DNA of 64,000 bases from Setophaga petechia (Eukaryota > Chordata > Aves > Passeriformes > Parulidae): positions 2,731,921 to 2,795,920 of the forward strand of contig JANCRA010000067.1 in NCBI GenBank assembly GCA_024362935.1, written 5' to 3'. This document shows positions 43,759 through 56,295 of this stretch, in pieces. The translations under genes and the position numbers were made by a program. The number at the start of each line of letters is the position of its first letter. Position 1 is the first letter of the stretch. The notes beneath the pieces were generated by a model that worked only from the letters and a program-made list of their open reading frames with translations, had not been told where the DNA came from and did not search any database.

Positions 43759-44892
43759 ACAGTGCTCTCTTATGGTCACCCCTCCTAATTCTGGGTTTGC
43801 CCCTTGATGTGGCTGTGATGGGGCTGGGCAGTGTTTTGTTTGTGCTCTAAAAGCTGTTTCTCTCCCAGATTCTCTCCCTTTTCCACGGTTGAGTTGGTTT
43901 TTGTTATTCCAGCAGCAGTAATTATGTGGCAGATATTAAGGAATATCAGGATAACACACCTTTGGGACAGGAAGGAGTAAGAAAATACAACTCCAGCTGG
44001 AGCAGTGGTACCCCTTTTTAATGGGGTTAACTAATTAACTAATTAACTCTTCATTTTCACAAGAGATTTACAATGCTAACATGTCCTGACAAGAAAAGAA
44101 AATGCCAAAAGAACTTCAGCTGTTGTTCATGATGATAAATCTAGGAGTACAAATGTTTTTTTCCTTCAGGACACTCTTGGGAGGAAGAAGGCAGGTTGTT
44201 TTCAGGGAGCTGATGCTGAGTGAATTTCCCATCTGGGCAAGTACAATGTAACTGTGCGTTGGATGCCAGAAAAGGAAGGGCTTTAAAGGCATTTAAAATT
44301 AAAGGTGTTGCCTTGAGGGGTCGGAGCATCCAAACACTCTGATCCTCCCACAGAGCTTTCTGGAATTAACACCCAAAGGGACAAATGGGGACTTGATCTT
44401 GTTTGCTGTTTTTCTTATTATTCCACTGACTTGACCAAGAGATAATTTAGTCCAACACCCATTATGCCTGAAATCTGTGCTCTGTACAGGCATAAAAAGA
44501 TGCCATATGGGTCCTTTCTCACTTTCTGACCTCTCTGATGTTCTGTGCTTTGCACATGCATCTTCCAGTCAATTTATTGCAGTCAGATTTTATAGATGTG
44601 AAACCCAGCACAAGATCAAAGAGCTTGAATAAAATGGCTCGTGGTGATTCTGGTAAAAACTCCACAAATGTGGGTAAGTTCCACCTCAAAGTGCTTGCAA
44701 TGAGGAAATTCACTTAACAAATGCATAATGATGGAGATTGGATACTATTGTAAGGTCTATCAAAACTGAAATTGCTAATGTTAATATTAGAGTTGGGATA
44801 TATTTGCAAATATGAGTGAAGCTGACTCTCCTTCTCCCTGTCAAGAATATCACCTGGCTTAGGAACAAATTGATTCTTTTACTTCTTTTCTC
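43759..44892. other. Unassigned non-coding sequence
   Basis: No recognised repeat or exon. An AACTAATTAACTAATTAACT run lies at about 44030-44050. Confidence 0.45.
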
Positions 44893-45438
44893 TGCCAAGG
44901 TCAGGATTAAATGTGTGAGATGGTATTTCTTGTTGGGACTCAGATATTTATCAGTTCTTATCTCTGTCACAGTCTCACAAACCCTGGGTTCTGCAGCACT
45001 TCACTCTAACAAACTAAAAATGGAGCCCCATCTCTCTCTCTGCAAGGCCTTTGAAGGATCAACTGTCCGATTAAGGAATGGCACCAAAATTATTTTCACT
45101 TTTAACCCAATAACCAACCACCTGTGGCTGCAATGGGGACTTTTTATCCCCATTGTGTTATTTTTATCCAATTACACAAAACCATCCAAACCCATGGAGG
45201 AGGTGGTGAAGAAGAAGGACCAGCCTCTGCCCTAAAACCTCCATCTTGCTTTATATCTATTACTCTATTCTAAGCCCTTAAACTCTGAGTATCCCACCCT
45301 GTGATATCACACACTTCTATCCAAACTCCACACCCACAATCCCAGTTCTGTCATTCCATTTTGGAAGCTTCTCCACGGCCTCGGGTCAGTGCCTGGCAGC
45401 ACAGAAATCTGAAATTCTCAGTAACCAGAGTTCCAACA
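44893..45438. mobile_element. LTR-B copy, uninterrupted
   Basis: TGCCAAGGTCAGGATTAA to AGAGTTCCAACA. Matches both halves of the split copy at 14956-15925. No clear TSD at these limits. A plus-strand frame of 139 codons (44816-45235) covers its left half but is broken in the other copy, so it is not called as a gene. Confidence 0.8.
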
Positions 45439-45736
45439 GGAACATAAAATGTGTTTAGAGTTGGAAAGAAGGGAAAGACATCAAAATCTGTTTCTCTTGG
45501 AACTATGAACTGACCCTGGATGCTGGTACAAGCTACTAAATTCTGAGTTCTTTGGGAGTCCTGTTGTGTTTGTGCTGCTCCCAGGTGCTTCAGGGCTTTC
45601 TCAAACCAAACCAGAGGAGGTCAAGGCAATCCTCACATATTGCTGTGTCCATGGATCCAAAAACCTTCATCCAGCTGCACAAGAGGAAGGTGGTGATGGG
45701 TAGACAGCTCCTGGAACCCAGTTTCTGATGATGGCC

Positions 45737-46120
45737 TGTGATGGTGTTCACAGGGGTTTTCGGGTTGGGGAAGAGATGAGGATCTGACTCCTTGTTTCAG
45801 AAGGCTGATTTATTATTTTATGATATATATTACATTAAAACTATACTAAAATAATAGAAGAAAAGGTTTCATCAGAAGGCTGGTTAAGAATAGAATAGCA
45901 AAGAATGATAACAAAGGTTTGTGGCTCAGGTCTCTGTACGAGCCAGCTGGGCTGTGATTGGCCATTAATTACAAACAACCAACATGGGCCAATCCCAGAT
46001 GCACCTGTTGCATTCCACAGCAGCAGATAATCAATGTTTACATTTTGTTCCTGAGGCCTCTCAGCTTCTCAGGAGGAAAAATCCTAAGGAAAGGATTTTC
46101 CATGAAAGATGTCTGCGACA
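45737..46120 (-). mobile_element. LTR-A solo LTR, copy 11 (minus)
   Basis: Minus-strand TGTCGCAGACATCTTTCATG to GTGAACACCATCACA. AATAAATCAGCCTTCTGAAA carries the AATAAA signal. Flanks ATGGCC and ACATCC do not match, so the TSD has been lost or one flank was rearranged. Confidence 0.9.
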
Positions 46121-49100
46121 ACATCCCCCACTCTGTTTAGAGCTCTTGTGTGTATTTTGTGTGGCATTGGTTGTTCTCCAGGGGAATCTGGCCCTGGCAC
46201 AGGAGATCTCTGCACTCTGTCACCTTCTGTGGCCTTCCCAGTGATGTTCAACCTTCTCTCTAATAAGATTTTTATACGGGAGACCCCCTGGTTTGTCCTA
46301 AAGGAGGTATGAACCCACACTACGGGTGGGCTCACATCCCAGTGCCATGGTGGGCACATTTGGCTTTGGTTCCACTTAAAAAAACCCTGAATTTCACCTA
46401 TCCCAGGGGGAAATGTTTGCTGCCAGCACCAAGTGTGGATACAAGGCAAGGAGACAACAAAGAAAATGCTTGCTGCAGTTTAAATCCCCAATTGAAATGC
46501 ACCCCAACTGTTTGCAAGCCCACAGCTGATGGGCTGATGCCAAAGGCTGATGATGAGTGTGCTCACTCTGCTGAAGGTGCCTTGTTATTCATCATTTGTG
46601 TGTTTTAAACCTGAGACAATATCAGTGAAGTTAAACATGTTGATTCAGTGGACTCGGGTAGCCAGCAGAAATGTATCTCTTGGATGAAGCACTCCAAAAA
46701 TAAATTAACAGATTTCTTTGACACTGACATTTCCTGCTGGCTAATAGCAAAATCCAAACAATAACACTGGGCTTTGTCAGAGTGAAATAGCTGGCACCAG
46801 TGCAGCCTGAAAAGGAATTTAAAAATGCTTTCCTGAGGATAAAAAATCCTAATTTTCAGCGACCTCATTCATGCTTTTTTAATCATAACTTGAATGAAAA
46901 TTCGAATGTTGCAACAAGCCCTACATACAAGATCTCTATTTACCTGGTGAATATGAATGTATTTGAATGCCATGATGGAATAATCTGATTTTATTAGTCA
47001 CTCTGTGGAGAGTATGATGAATGCTGAAGCCTAGCCAAGTTCTGTTAGTGCTGATAGGCTTATCTGGGCTTAGTCTGATCAGTGTCTTAAATGTGCCAGA
47101 GAGAAGCAGAGAATTCAAGGCTCTGACCTAATTTGCTCTATTCCACCTGGACTGCACTTGGATGTGTTTGAGCCCAGGGAAAGATTTAACAATTTATCAG
47201 TGTGCCAATTAGAGATAGCTTTGCAATTTTGCCTGTTTCCATCACTTTGGACCAAAACGTTGTGAGATTTGCACAACTCTCAGCCTCGATTCAGCTTGGA
47301 GTGAAAATTCACAATCTGCTCTGGGGCCCAGATGCTTCCCTCTGCCTTTGGCACTGAGAATTCCTTCTCCTGCTTAAAATACTTCCCATGTTCCCACAGA
47401 CTCCTGCAACTTGCTGGAAGTTTGTTGAGATCTGGGTGTCCCAGAATGCTCAGCCAGTCCTTAAATAATCCCCATTTAACTCAAGGAGCTGAATTCCATG
47501 AGCTCCAGGGCTGGACTCAGCTGCTTGAATGGAGAAATCTGGTGGCACATCAGGGACCTGTGGGTGGCCACCAGAGAGGTGACAGGATTTAGGAACAGCA
47601 CAGAGGTTCCTGAGGCTGGGCAGGACCCACCCACAGTGCCTGAGGTTACTACAGGTGCTAAACTGGGAGCTGCACATTCCCACATCTTCCTGCTAAAACC
47701 TTTCTGAAAAGGTCTTTTCCTTCCCATCTCATCTTTTCTCTTTATTTGCTCTTGCAGAGCTCGTGCAGGCAAATTTTCCTTTCTGCATCCCCTAACAGTG
47801 AGATTTATTTTCAGAGCCTGTAACTGGATCTGGCTGGGAACAAAGATGTTTGGGAGTATATTTTAAATATCTCCAGTTTACACTGGAGAGTTTTTTCCAG
47901 GTTTGTTTTTGGGTCTGTCTTTTTTAAATTATCAGTAGGGTCAAATCAAACCCCTGAATGAGGATATTTCATGGTTTAAACTAGACCAAATCTGGTTTTC
48001 ACTCATAACTGTGTGACTCATCTGTAATTCTCTGGAAGTGAAGAGCAAGTGAGGTGGCAGCTCTGCCACCTGCTCTACCTCACCCAGCTCGTTTGTCTTG
48101 TTTCTTTTATTTGTTGTGAGTGTTAATTAGAGGCAGACAGACTCTTCCAGTGGGTGATTAATTCTTCTCCCTCCCGTTTTAGCATCAACTGAACCTCTGC
48201 TTGGAGAAAGCTGCCTCTTTCCATTGCCTGGGAAACTCATTTAGGCCTAAATCTAAACTTAGGCTAGATAAATATCTTTTAAGTGACTTGACCAGGGTTT
48301 TCCAGGGAGGCAGTGGCAGGAGTGAAACTCTTGCCTCTTACAATCCAATGCACTTTATTTCTTCTTGAAATCAGCCTAACTTGTACATAGAGCATGATCA
48401 AAGCTCTTAGAAAGATCATTGCCATGGCAATTGAGTCTGGAAAGTGAAAATTAGAGAGGAGGTTGGGGATTTACTAATCTATTTATTAAAATATTTATGT
48501 ATTTTTTAACATGCCAGGATTATTTAATGGAAAAAATGTCAGTGGCAAAACAAAGGGGGAATTCCATTCAGGAATGGAGTCTGATGCTGTATGCTATCAA
48601 CACCTGGGTGAAAGACAACTGAAGGAATAGCAGCCAATTTCAGTTCATTAATAATGCATGTGCACCCTCCAAAACACACTGCCACGGGAAAATTAGCAAA
48701 TATGTCAACAAACTCATCAGGAGTGCTGCTGTAATTGAGTAAAGGATCCTGTTGTTCATCTGAAACACAAAACTAATTCAGAGAGAAACGTCACAGCCAG
48801 GCACTGAGGATGGTGTGATTAGCACATTTAAATGTGCACTCAGGCTCATTTCTGGGCTGACTCTTTCAATTTAAACACTCTCAGTTATCCCCTCATTCCT
48901 CAAAGGTGACATTCACACCTCCTGAATCGTGTCTGGCGAAGCAAGAGTCAACGTTAAGGTGATTTATCAAAGCTGTAAGGCAGGAAAAGGATCAATCTTG
49001 TTCCTTGCTGCAGTTGTCCCAGGCTGGCCCTGCAGCCCAGCTCAGCTCTAATGGACATTGTCAGGTGCTGGATATTGTCACATGTTGGATACTGCGATAC

Positions 49101-49165
49101 CAGAGTTGTCCCTTTTCACTTACAGAATTCACGACTTAATTTTCAAAGTGATTTACTTAGAATTA
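46121..49165. other. Unassigned 3-kb stretch
   Basis: No recognised repeat across 3 kb. Sub-region 48330-48780 is AT-rich and has low internal redundancy, a candidate conserved non-coding segment by composition only. No coding exon supported. Confidence 0.35.
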
Positions 49166-49398
49166 TACAATCCCAGAATGGTTTGAGTTGGAAAGGACCT
49201 TAAAGATCATTCAGTTCCACCCACTGGAGTGGGCAGGGACAGCTTCCACTGTCCCAGGGTGCTCCAAACTCCATCCAGCCTGGCCTTGGACACTTCCAGG
49301 GACCAAGGGGCAGCCACAGCTTCCTTGGGCATGTTCCCACTCTCACAGGGAACAATTTCTTCCCAATATCTAAAGTAAACCTGCCCTTCTTCAGACCC
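49166..49398 (-). mobile_element. CR1 LINE 3' end (minus)
   Basis: AATCCCAGAATGGTTTGAGT, TTGGAAAGGACCTTAAAGAT, GGCCTTGGACACTTCCAGGG, CAGCCACAGCTTCCTTGG and GGGAACAATTTCTTCCC. Ordered CR1 blocks on the minus strand. Confidence 0.94.
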
Positions 49399-49639
49399 AT
49401 GAAATGAAATTAAATTTCCCCAGACATGGCTGTGCTGTGGGACACCAGCCTCTCACACCCCGTGGGTTTTACACTGATCAGCTCATTGCTCTTCCTTCCT
49501 CAGCGACCAGATTTGGGAATGGTACCTTGAGGTGAGCCAGTGTAAGAGCAGCCCTGGAGGGAGAAGGGCTCTGCTTCATGCTTCAATTACTAATTAAATT
49601 CCTGCTACTAATTCAGATTTAAATATCTAGGCTCACAGG

Positions 49640-49745
49640 ATAGAATTATAGAATCATAGGCTCATTAATGTTGGCAAAGACCTCCGAGACCATCACGTCC
49701 TTCCTGTTGGGATAAACCTCTGCCCAGTCCTGTGGAGAAAGTTGC
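49640..49745 (-). mobile_element. CR1 fragment (minus), other subfamily
   Basis: TAGAATTATAGAATCATAGG tail, then TTAATGTTGGCAAAGACCTC and CGAGACCATCACGTCC, corresponding to the CR1 subfamily with an AAAGACCTCCAAGATCATC 3' end. The right limit is uncertain. Confidence 0.75.
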
Positions 49746-50495
49746 AGCACTCTGGGAAGGCTGTGAGCTACACTTGAAGTTGTTGTCCTGAACTTTTTTT
49801 GATGCCTGGTGGGATTTTTGCAAACTGTCTTTGAAGCTCTGCAGAGGCTTTGCAAAAACAGTAAGAAAAATTTCATCACATCCAATCCAAATCCTCACCA
49901 CTTCTAAGCAAAGAAGACCTAATTGCAGTTCCTGCCATCAGACAAAGAGTCCTGTCCATATGAGAAACAGCAAATAGTCCTAAAAATGCCTTGTTAAGGT
50001 CAACTCTTTGGCTGCTGGAAATTAGCCCAGCTTGATTATTACTTACATGCTTTGAGTGTCAAACACCAGCTGAGACCCTGTAGCTGGAAGCTCCTTCTCC
50101 TTTTGGCTTTTTCTGTTAGAAATGAGAGCGTCAAGCTGAGCAGAGCCAGCTAATGAAGGCATCTCTCTCTAGAGGGGGTGAGGCCTTTCTGGTGAAAGAA
50201 ATCTGTTCCTGTGCTCAGAGAGAGCCATCCTCACTGCCCCTGATGTCGGGGTGAAATGGGTTCACCTGCTCCAGGGCTGGAGCTTCCCGAGGCACTGGTT
50301 TGCATTTGCAAATGCTTCAGGTGGAGGGACAGCAATAAAATGCAGCCAGGAATGCTCAGGGGGAAGGAAATGAGCTGCCACCACCCCTGTGTGCTCTTCA
50401 TGAAGGGGGACACCTGCACAGATCTGTGTCCCCTCTGAGGGGATGCTACAGTCCAGCCACTGCTTCCCCTGGGAATTAATTTTTGGGGTTATTTT

Positions 50496-50922
50496 TGATG
50501 CCTTAGTGAAGGCTGAGCTAGAACAGAGACTAGATGGCATTCAAGAATAAAGTAGGGTTTTATTAAGAGGCTTTAATAGATTTATCTTGGGCAGTATAAC
50601 TTAAAATGGTCACAAAATGCATGACTGGTTACAGGGCCTCTCACTTTTAAAAGTTCTGGTTCATTTGCATATTGGGGTTAATTGTCCAATTATAAGTTTT
50701 GGTTATAAAGTCCCATTCTTCCTGTTTTTCTCTCTCCAGCCCACGGTGTTTGTGCTCTTGGGCTGAGATTTGGATATTTGTCCTTGGTGCCCAGCTGGAG
50801 CAGGAATTGTTTTGTCTCCCTGCTCTGTGCACAGAGCTCACCATGCCCTGATGTGAAGCCCAGACCCACACACTAAAGCAGCACAGAATCTGAAAAATAT
50901 AAAAGCTAAACCTGAGGCATCA
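50496..50922. mobile_element. LTR-C copy, uninterrupted
   Basis: TGATGCCTTAGTGAAGGCTG to CCTGAGGCATCA. Collinear with 18781-19003 plus 19561-19794. Borders are T-rich (ATTTT at 50491-50495; TTTTA after the right end), so a TSD cannot be assigned firmly. Confidence 0.7.
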
Positions 50923-53509
50923 TTTTATGCTGGAATACACTGAATCAGAAATAACAGGAGTTTTTCCCACCCATAGCCCTTATCTTCCCAACAACCTTAT
51001 TTTTTCATGATCTCAAGTAACCCTATGGAGAAAGATCCAGAATTTTCCCACTGTCAGTAGCTGCAGCTCCAAACTGCCCTCACCTCCTGCACATGGCAAA
51101 TCTGAGCCCCTGGCTGCTTCACCCATTGACTCTGAAACATGACTCAGTCCTAATTTCCAGCTCATCTTATTGATTACATTTTAGTGAATTTGACCAGTAA
51201 ATGCTCCCACTGGATGCAAAAATGCCAACACATGCAACCATCATGGTTTTCATGGGACAGCTGCTATGTAGGGGCAGCTAAAGCCCCCAATAAATTAGCT
51301 CTGTCCACCTGAGATTGCCTCTCCCATCTTGCAAGGACCTCTGTTCTCCTTCCCTCTGCTCTGGGCTGGCACGGTGCAGTTTGTCACTTCCTCTTGCAGT
51401 GTATTTAGGAAAAAATCAAATGTTTCATGGCAAAGAACATCTTGTAATCATATTTCCTATAGATTAGGAAATGCTGGAGCAATGTTCAATGGAAGGTGTC
51501 AGAAGGAAGTGCCCTGCTGGTGACCATCACAATTAATGTACCACTGGGACCACAGCAATTGGGAGGTGCCATGAGACAACACAGCTCTGTGACCCAAATG
51601 GCTTCTGGTGGAATTGCACAAGTGGTGGCATTGTCACTTGAGTGGAGTGGCTCAGAGAATTGGGAAGGGGTTGTGTAATTATCCCTTCATCTCTCTCATC
51701 CCCACTCCCTCTGCTCATAATGCAAATTCAAAGTGGGCCAGAAAAAAACTACTGGAGTTCTCATTTTTTATTGATTTATTTCATTTATTCCTACTTCTTT
51801 GCATCCAAGGCTCTTGCTGTATCATAAAAATATGATCCAGATTGCTTTTTTGTCCAAGGATTGATTATATTTTGTTGCATAGGACTGCTCCTCTGTGCCT
51901 TTGCCATCTTTGGTTTGTGATGAGATTTGTGATCCAACATTGCGGATAACGAACCCCAGTGACACCGTGGCTTGGCAGCACCTGCAATTTTGTTAAAAAG
52001 TCTTCAAATCCTTCCCAGTTTTCCTGAGATGACTTCAACCTTGGAAGTCACTTTTTGTTTTCATGTCCTCCTTCTGGAAAAAGAAAGGACCAGGGCAAAC
52101 ATAGAGCTGCCAACTCCAGTTTTCCAACCTCCTGCACAGAAGTGCTTGGTTCCTTTTCATATATATTTTCATTATTCTATGTTTTACATCTGGCTTGCAG
52201 GTTTTGAGCTGCCCCACTGACAGGAACAAAGCCTAAAGAGAAGGGACTTGTTATCTGTGGTTGCACAATTATTTTTCTGGTCACTCTTTGACCTTGACTC
52301 TCTCTTGTAGCACCTGATAATCAACATCAGTGTTCAAACATCCCAGAGGCTCTTGGGCCTGCAGAATTGCTGTTCAATTGCCATAAAACAGTTGTGAAAT
52401 GGATTTTTGGTCTTTATAGCTCCAAAGAACTCTTTGATCACCTGACAGAGCTGGTACATGAACAGCTTCCATTGGGTTTTCCCACTGTAAGGGGCTCCAC
52501 GCAGCAGGCTCCCCTTCACCCTGGAGTTTTTGGACTGCACACAGGAAAAAACTCAGGGAATTTGACTGGTTAAGGCATCTTGAAAATTTATGACTCATCA
52601 GTTACTTTATTTTCTGTAACTTCTGCTCATCTTGAGCTCACAGAGGCCACAGAGAGGCTTTGCTGACCCCATCCTCTCAAGATCTTTGTGGTGCATTTTT
52701 ATTTCAGAGCTTGGGGGGAATAACAGCAGTAGGTCTGTGAGGAAGCTGTGAAAACTTCCCTCAGCTCAGCAGCTTCCCCAAAATTCTGCTTTCAAGCAGA
52801 CATCTCCAATGAAGCAAGAATATTGTTGGTGACTCACTGTGAAGAGGCTCTCAAGAAGTCCCAGGAAATGGTCTTGGAAGAGCTGGGAGCATCCAACAGC
52901 TGCAAATGAAAATGAGCACATTTAGCTCTGACGTGTTTTGATGCAGGACCAGTAATTTCATTTTTTTTTTGCATTATTATGGAAGCAAAACATGTATTAA
53001 CAGGGCGTAATTTATTTTAAAAAGGAGACCAAGTATGTTTACTGTCTTCCTGGTAATGCAATTGGGCTGTCCTATGATCATCTATCAGGCATGACAGCAT
53101 CTCCCAATTTTATTCAGATTTGTTATTTAAGCAAATTTTCTGTAGGTGAGGAACAGGAGGGGGTGTTCTTTTTTTTAGTGTATACCTATAATTTATTTAA
53201 ATCAGAGTTTCCTGCAGGGAAGTAAAAATAAAATCTTTTGTTTGTGCTGCGTGACAGGAGCAGAATCTGCAGAAAGTCTCATTTTTTGTCTCCTGAGAAG
53301 CAGCATTGGCAGGGTGGGACCTTCTGTGCCCCTCTGAAATTACCACACATTGAGACTTTGATCAGCAGAGCTGTAACCAGGGTTTGGAGGCTTTTTTTCC
53401 TCTCAACTTAAATATTAACAAAGGCTGTTGCAGTTTCTGACATTCCTTTCTCCTGGGAGGGATGGTGAGGAGCAGGCAGAGGGCTTGGGGACACTAAACT
53501 CACAGAGGA
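50923..53509. other. Unassigned 2.6-kb stretch
   Basis: No recognised repeat. 52900-53280 (AT-rich, words such as GCATTATTATGGAAGC and GGCATGACAGCATC) is a candidate conserved non-coding segment by appearance only. Short overlapping frames on both strands at 51500-52600 show no motif. Confidence 0.35.
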
Positions 53510-53745
53510 ATGGATTCATTAGGGGTGGAAAAAACCTCCAAGGTCATCGAGTCCAACCCTTAACCCAGCACTGCTGTGCTCACCCCTAAACCCTGTCCCC
53601 AAGTGCCACATCCCTGTTTTTGAACATTTCCAGGGATAATGACCCCACCACCCTCCTGGGCAGCCTGTTCCAACTCCTGCCCAGCCTTTCAGTGGAGAAA
53701 TTTCTCCCTGTTCAAGAGCTGTGCTCACTCCCTGCTCACTCAGGC
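53510..53745 (-). mobile_element. CR1 fragment (minus)
   Basis: GGTGGAAAAAACCTCCAAGG, TCATCGAGTCCAACCC, AAACCCTGTCCCCAAGTGCC, CCACCCTCCTGGGCAGCCTG and GAGAAATTTCTCCCTG, a CR1 subfamily also seen at 56008-56295. Confidence 0.92.
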
Positions 53746-55017
53746 TCAGCTACCAAGCTTAATTCCCATAAAACCCAACAAACTCTTCACTAATTTTCTC
53801 TCCCTCTTTTCCCTTTCCCTGCATCTCTGCACAAAGCCATGGAGTAAAATCCTTGTGCAATTAGTGGCAAAATTCCCACTGACTTCAGCGGGGCCAGGAT
53901 TTCATCTTAGACCTAAAATTGCCTGTAAATTCCCTTCTAATTAAATTAGTGGGATGAACTGTTTTCAGTGGTGCATTGAGAAAGAAAAGTTCTTTCCACT
54001 GCAGGAAATGGCAAGTTCAGTCCTACGTCCTGCACTATTTATAGGGGACCCACATCCTCCATCCAGCCTTTAATGCTGGTGAACTTCCATAACTTCTTAC
54101 CAATGGGAATCTCTTTCCACCTCAAGCTGCTGGAAAGGATTAAATTTCTTCAGTGAAAGGCCATCTTCAGCATATAAAAAATCTGTTTTTTTTGAGAACT
54201 GATTGTTTCTCTGCTTGGTTACAGTGAATCTATAGACACTAAATGAAAAAAATTACATAATGATGTACATACTTTCAATTTTTTTTGCCAACACAGAGTG
54301 AATTAAAAGGTTTAATTTTCTTTTGTGGCACCCAGTCTGGCTAATTGATGCTATCTGGGAAGCATGCCCAGAGGTAGCATGTAAGACATTCTGTGTCTGT
54401 CACACAAGAAATACCTACAAACAAACTCATCCCCCTCTGTTCTCTGTGTCTGAGCTCACAAAGAGAACATGTTCACAGTGAGCATCCAGAAATCTGATGA
54501 AAAGCACCAAAAGCCTGAGCCTTAACCATCCAAAACAGGGGAATTCCACAGATTTCTTCCTACCTTTTTTCCCCCTCCAGCAGATGAAATATTTATTGCT
54601 CAGCAATTGCAGAAAGAGAAAGTGTTTTGCATGTTTTACATCCCTAACATCAATTTCCCTTGGCACAGATGAAGAGGGCAGCAGAACTACCAGGCAGTTC
54701 TAATGAGCCAAGAGGTCATAATTTATAGATCTGCCTCGAGAGACACAGGCCTTGCCATCTGTGCTGCACTTTGCTGGGTGTGAAACTCAGCCCAGGAAAT
54801 GGCATTTCACACTGCTTCAAGGTGAGCAATCCCCTTCTGCTACCTCGTGGCACCAAGTCAGCCTGGTTGTTCCCCTGCTGCTCCTGGGTGCTGCCCTCAG
54901 AGCACACCTGGAGGCTGCAGGTGCAGAAACACCTCGTTAGTCTCTGGGATAGTATGGGAGTTTTCCATGTTCATTTGGTGGAATCCATTCTGTTCAACCT
55001 GGACGTGGTGAGAGATG
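53746..55017. other. Unassigned non-coding sequence
   Basis: No recognised repeat or exon. Confidence 0.45.
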
Positions 55018-55160
55018 TAGAGAATCACAGAACCAGAGGATATGCTGAGCTGGAAGAGACCCACAAGGATCATTGTGTCAAACTCATGGCCCTGCACAGG
55101 ACACCCCAATAATCTCATCCTGAGAACATTATCCAAACACTTGCTGAACTCTGGACACTG
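55018..55160 (-). mobile_element. CR1 fragment (minus)
   Basis: AGAATCACAGAACCAGAGGA, GAGCTGGAAGAGACCCACAA, GGATCATTGTGTCAAACTC, ACCCCAATAATCTCATCC and ACACTTGCTGAACTCTGG, the CR1 subfamily also present at 39625. Confidence 0.88.
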
Positions 55161-55234
55161 AGAGATATTGCCCTGAGCTCACCTGAAATGTAATCAGCCT
55201 TGCTGGTTTCTGAGGAAAAAAAATGAAAAGGAAG

Positions 55235-55620
55235 TATGGTGGTGTTCACAGGGGTCCCAGGATGAGGGAAGAGATGAGAATGTTGACTCCATGTTTCAGA
55301 AGGCTGAATTTTTATTTTTTTATGACATATATTATATTAAAACTATACTAAAAGAATAGAAGAAAAGATTTCATCAGAAGGCTAGCAAGGAATAGAAAGG
55401 AATGAAATGATAATAAAATCTTGTGACTGACCAGAGTCCAAGACAGCTGCACTGTGATTTGCCATTAATTAAAAACAACCACATGAGACCAATCACAGAT
55501 GCACCTGTTGCATTCCACAGCAGCAGATAATGATTGTTTACATTTAGTTTCTGAGGCCTCTCAGCTTCTTAGGAGAAAAAATCCTAACAAAAGGATTTTT
55601 CAGAAAATATATCTGTGACA
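55235..55620 (-). mobile_element. LTR-A solo LTR, copy 12 (minus)
   Basis: Perfect TSD AGGAAG at 55229-55234 and 55621-55626. Minus strand TGTCACAGATATATTTTCTG to GAACACCACCATA (final CA mutated to TA). Contains GGTGCATCTGTGATTGGTCT. The AATAAA has become an A-rich variant (AAAAATTCAGCC). Confidence 0.95.
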
Positions 55621-55805
55621 AGGAAGGGGTAGCAAGAAAATGTTGCATTTTAGAAGGTTTAATTCCATATTGGAGGATAAAGCACATTTGCAGTGTCAGG
55701 GAGTCCAGGGCCTGCCCATATCATCCATTTAAACTTTGCTCACCAGAGATGTCATCCCAGCACCTGGACACAGAGGTCAGAAGTCTCACAGCAACTTTTT
55801 AATAG

Positions 55806-55940
55806 ATTTCACAGATTGTTCAGATGGAAAGGACCCAAAGGATCATCAAGTCCAACTTTCATAGAATGGCCCATGTGGGGATGGAACCCCTGACCTTGGT
55901 GGCATCAGCACCATGTCCTGACCAGCTGACTGTGCTGGTG
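55806..55940 (-). mobile_element. tRNA-Ile-derived SINE with CR1-like tail (minus)
   Basis: On the minus strand the head (55867-55938) aligns by eye with a tRNA-Ile gene: CAGCTGGTCAGGACATGGTG corresponds to the A-box and D-arm region, and GGTTCCATCCCCACATGGGC to the B box and acceptor end (consensus GGTTCGATCCC). The rest (55806-55860) is a CR1-like 3' tail: GATGATCCTTTGGGTCC, CCATCTGAACAATCTG. This head-tail design is that of the tRNA-Ile/CR1 SINEs known in passerines (named TguSINE1 in zebra finch, from memory). The head has several mismatches in box A, so it is probably not a functional tRNA. Confidence 0.85.
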
Positions 55941-56007
55941 CCACTGCAATTTATCTGTGTGACAATGGGCTCCTGAGGTCCCAGCTGTGCTGGATTCGTG
56001 CCTCCAA

Positions 56008-56295
56008 AATCTCAGAATCGTGGAATTGTTAGGGACAGAGAACACCCTAAAAATCATCCAGTCCAAGCATTGCCCCAACCCCACCATGTTCAGCACTAAA
56101 TCCTGTCCCCAGGTGCCACATCCACAGAGTTTTTGAGCATCTCCAGGGATGGTGACTCCACCACTGCCCTGGGCAGCCTCCTTCAATGCCAGACCACCCT
56201 TTCAGGGAAGAAATTTTCCTAAAATCCAAACTAAATCTCTCACAGCACAACTGGAGGCTATCTCCTCTCACCCTATCACTTGTTATCTGGGAGTA
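56008..56295 (-). mobile_element. CR1 fragment (minus)
   Basis: AATCTCAGAATCGTGGAATT tail, ATCATCCAGTCCAAGCATTG, CCTGTCCCCAGGTGCCACAT, GATGGTGACTCCACCACTGC and GGGCAGCCTCCTTCAATGCC, ordered CR1 blocks on the minus strand. The same subfamily as 53510-53745. Confidence 0.93.

Noticed and set aside
44816..45235. 139-codon plus frame
   Set aside because: Lies mostly in the LTR-B copy. The corresponding stretch at 15409-15700 in the other copy is interrupted by stops.
55867..55938. Functional tRNA-Ile gene on the minus strand
   Set aside because: Box A and the anticodon region are mismatched and a CR1-like tail follows directly, so it is a SINE head.
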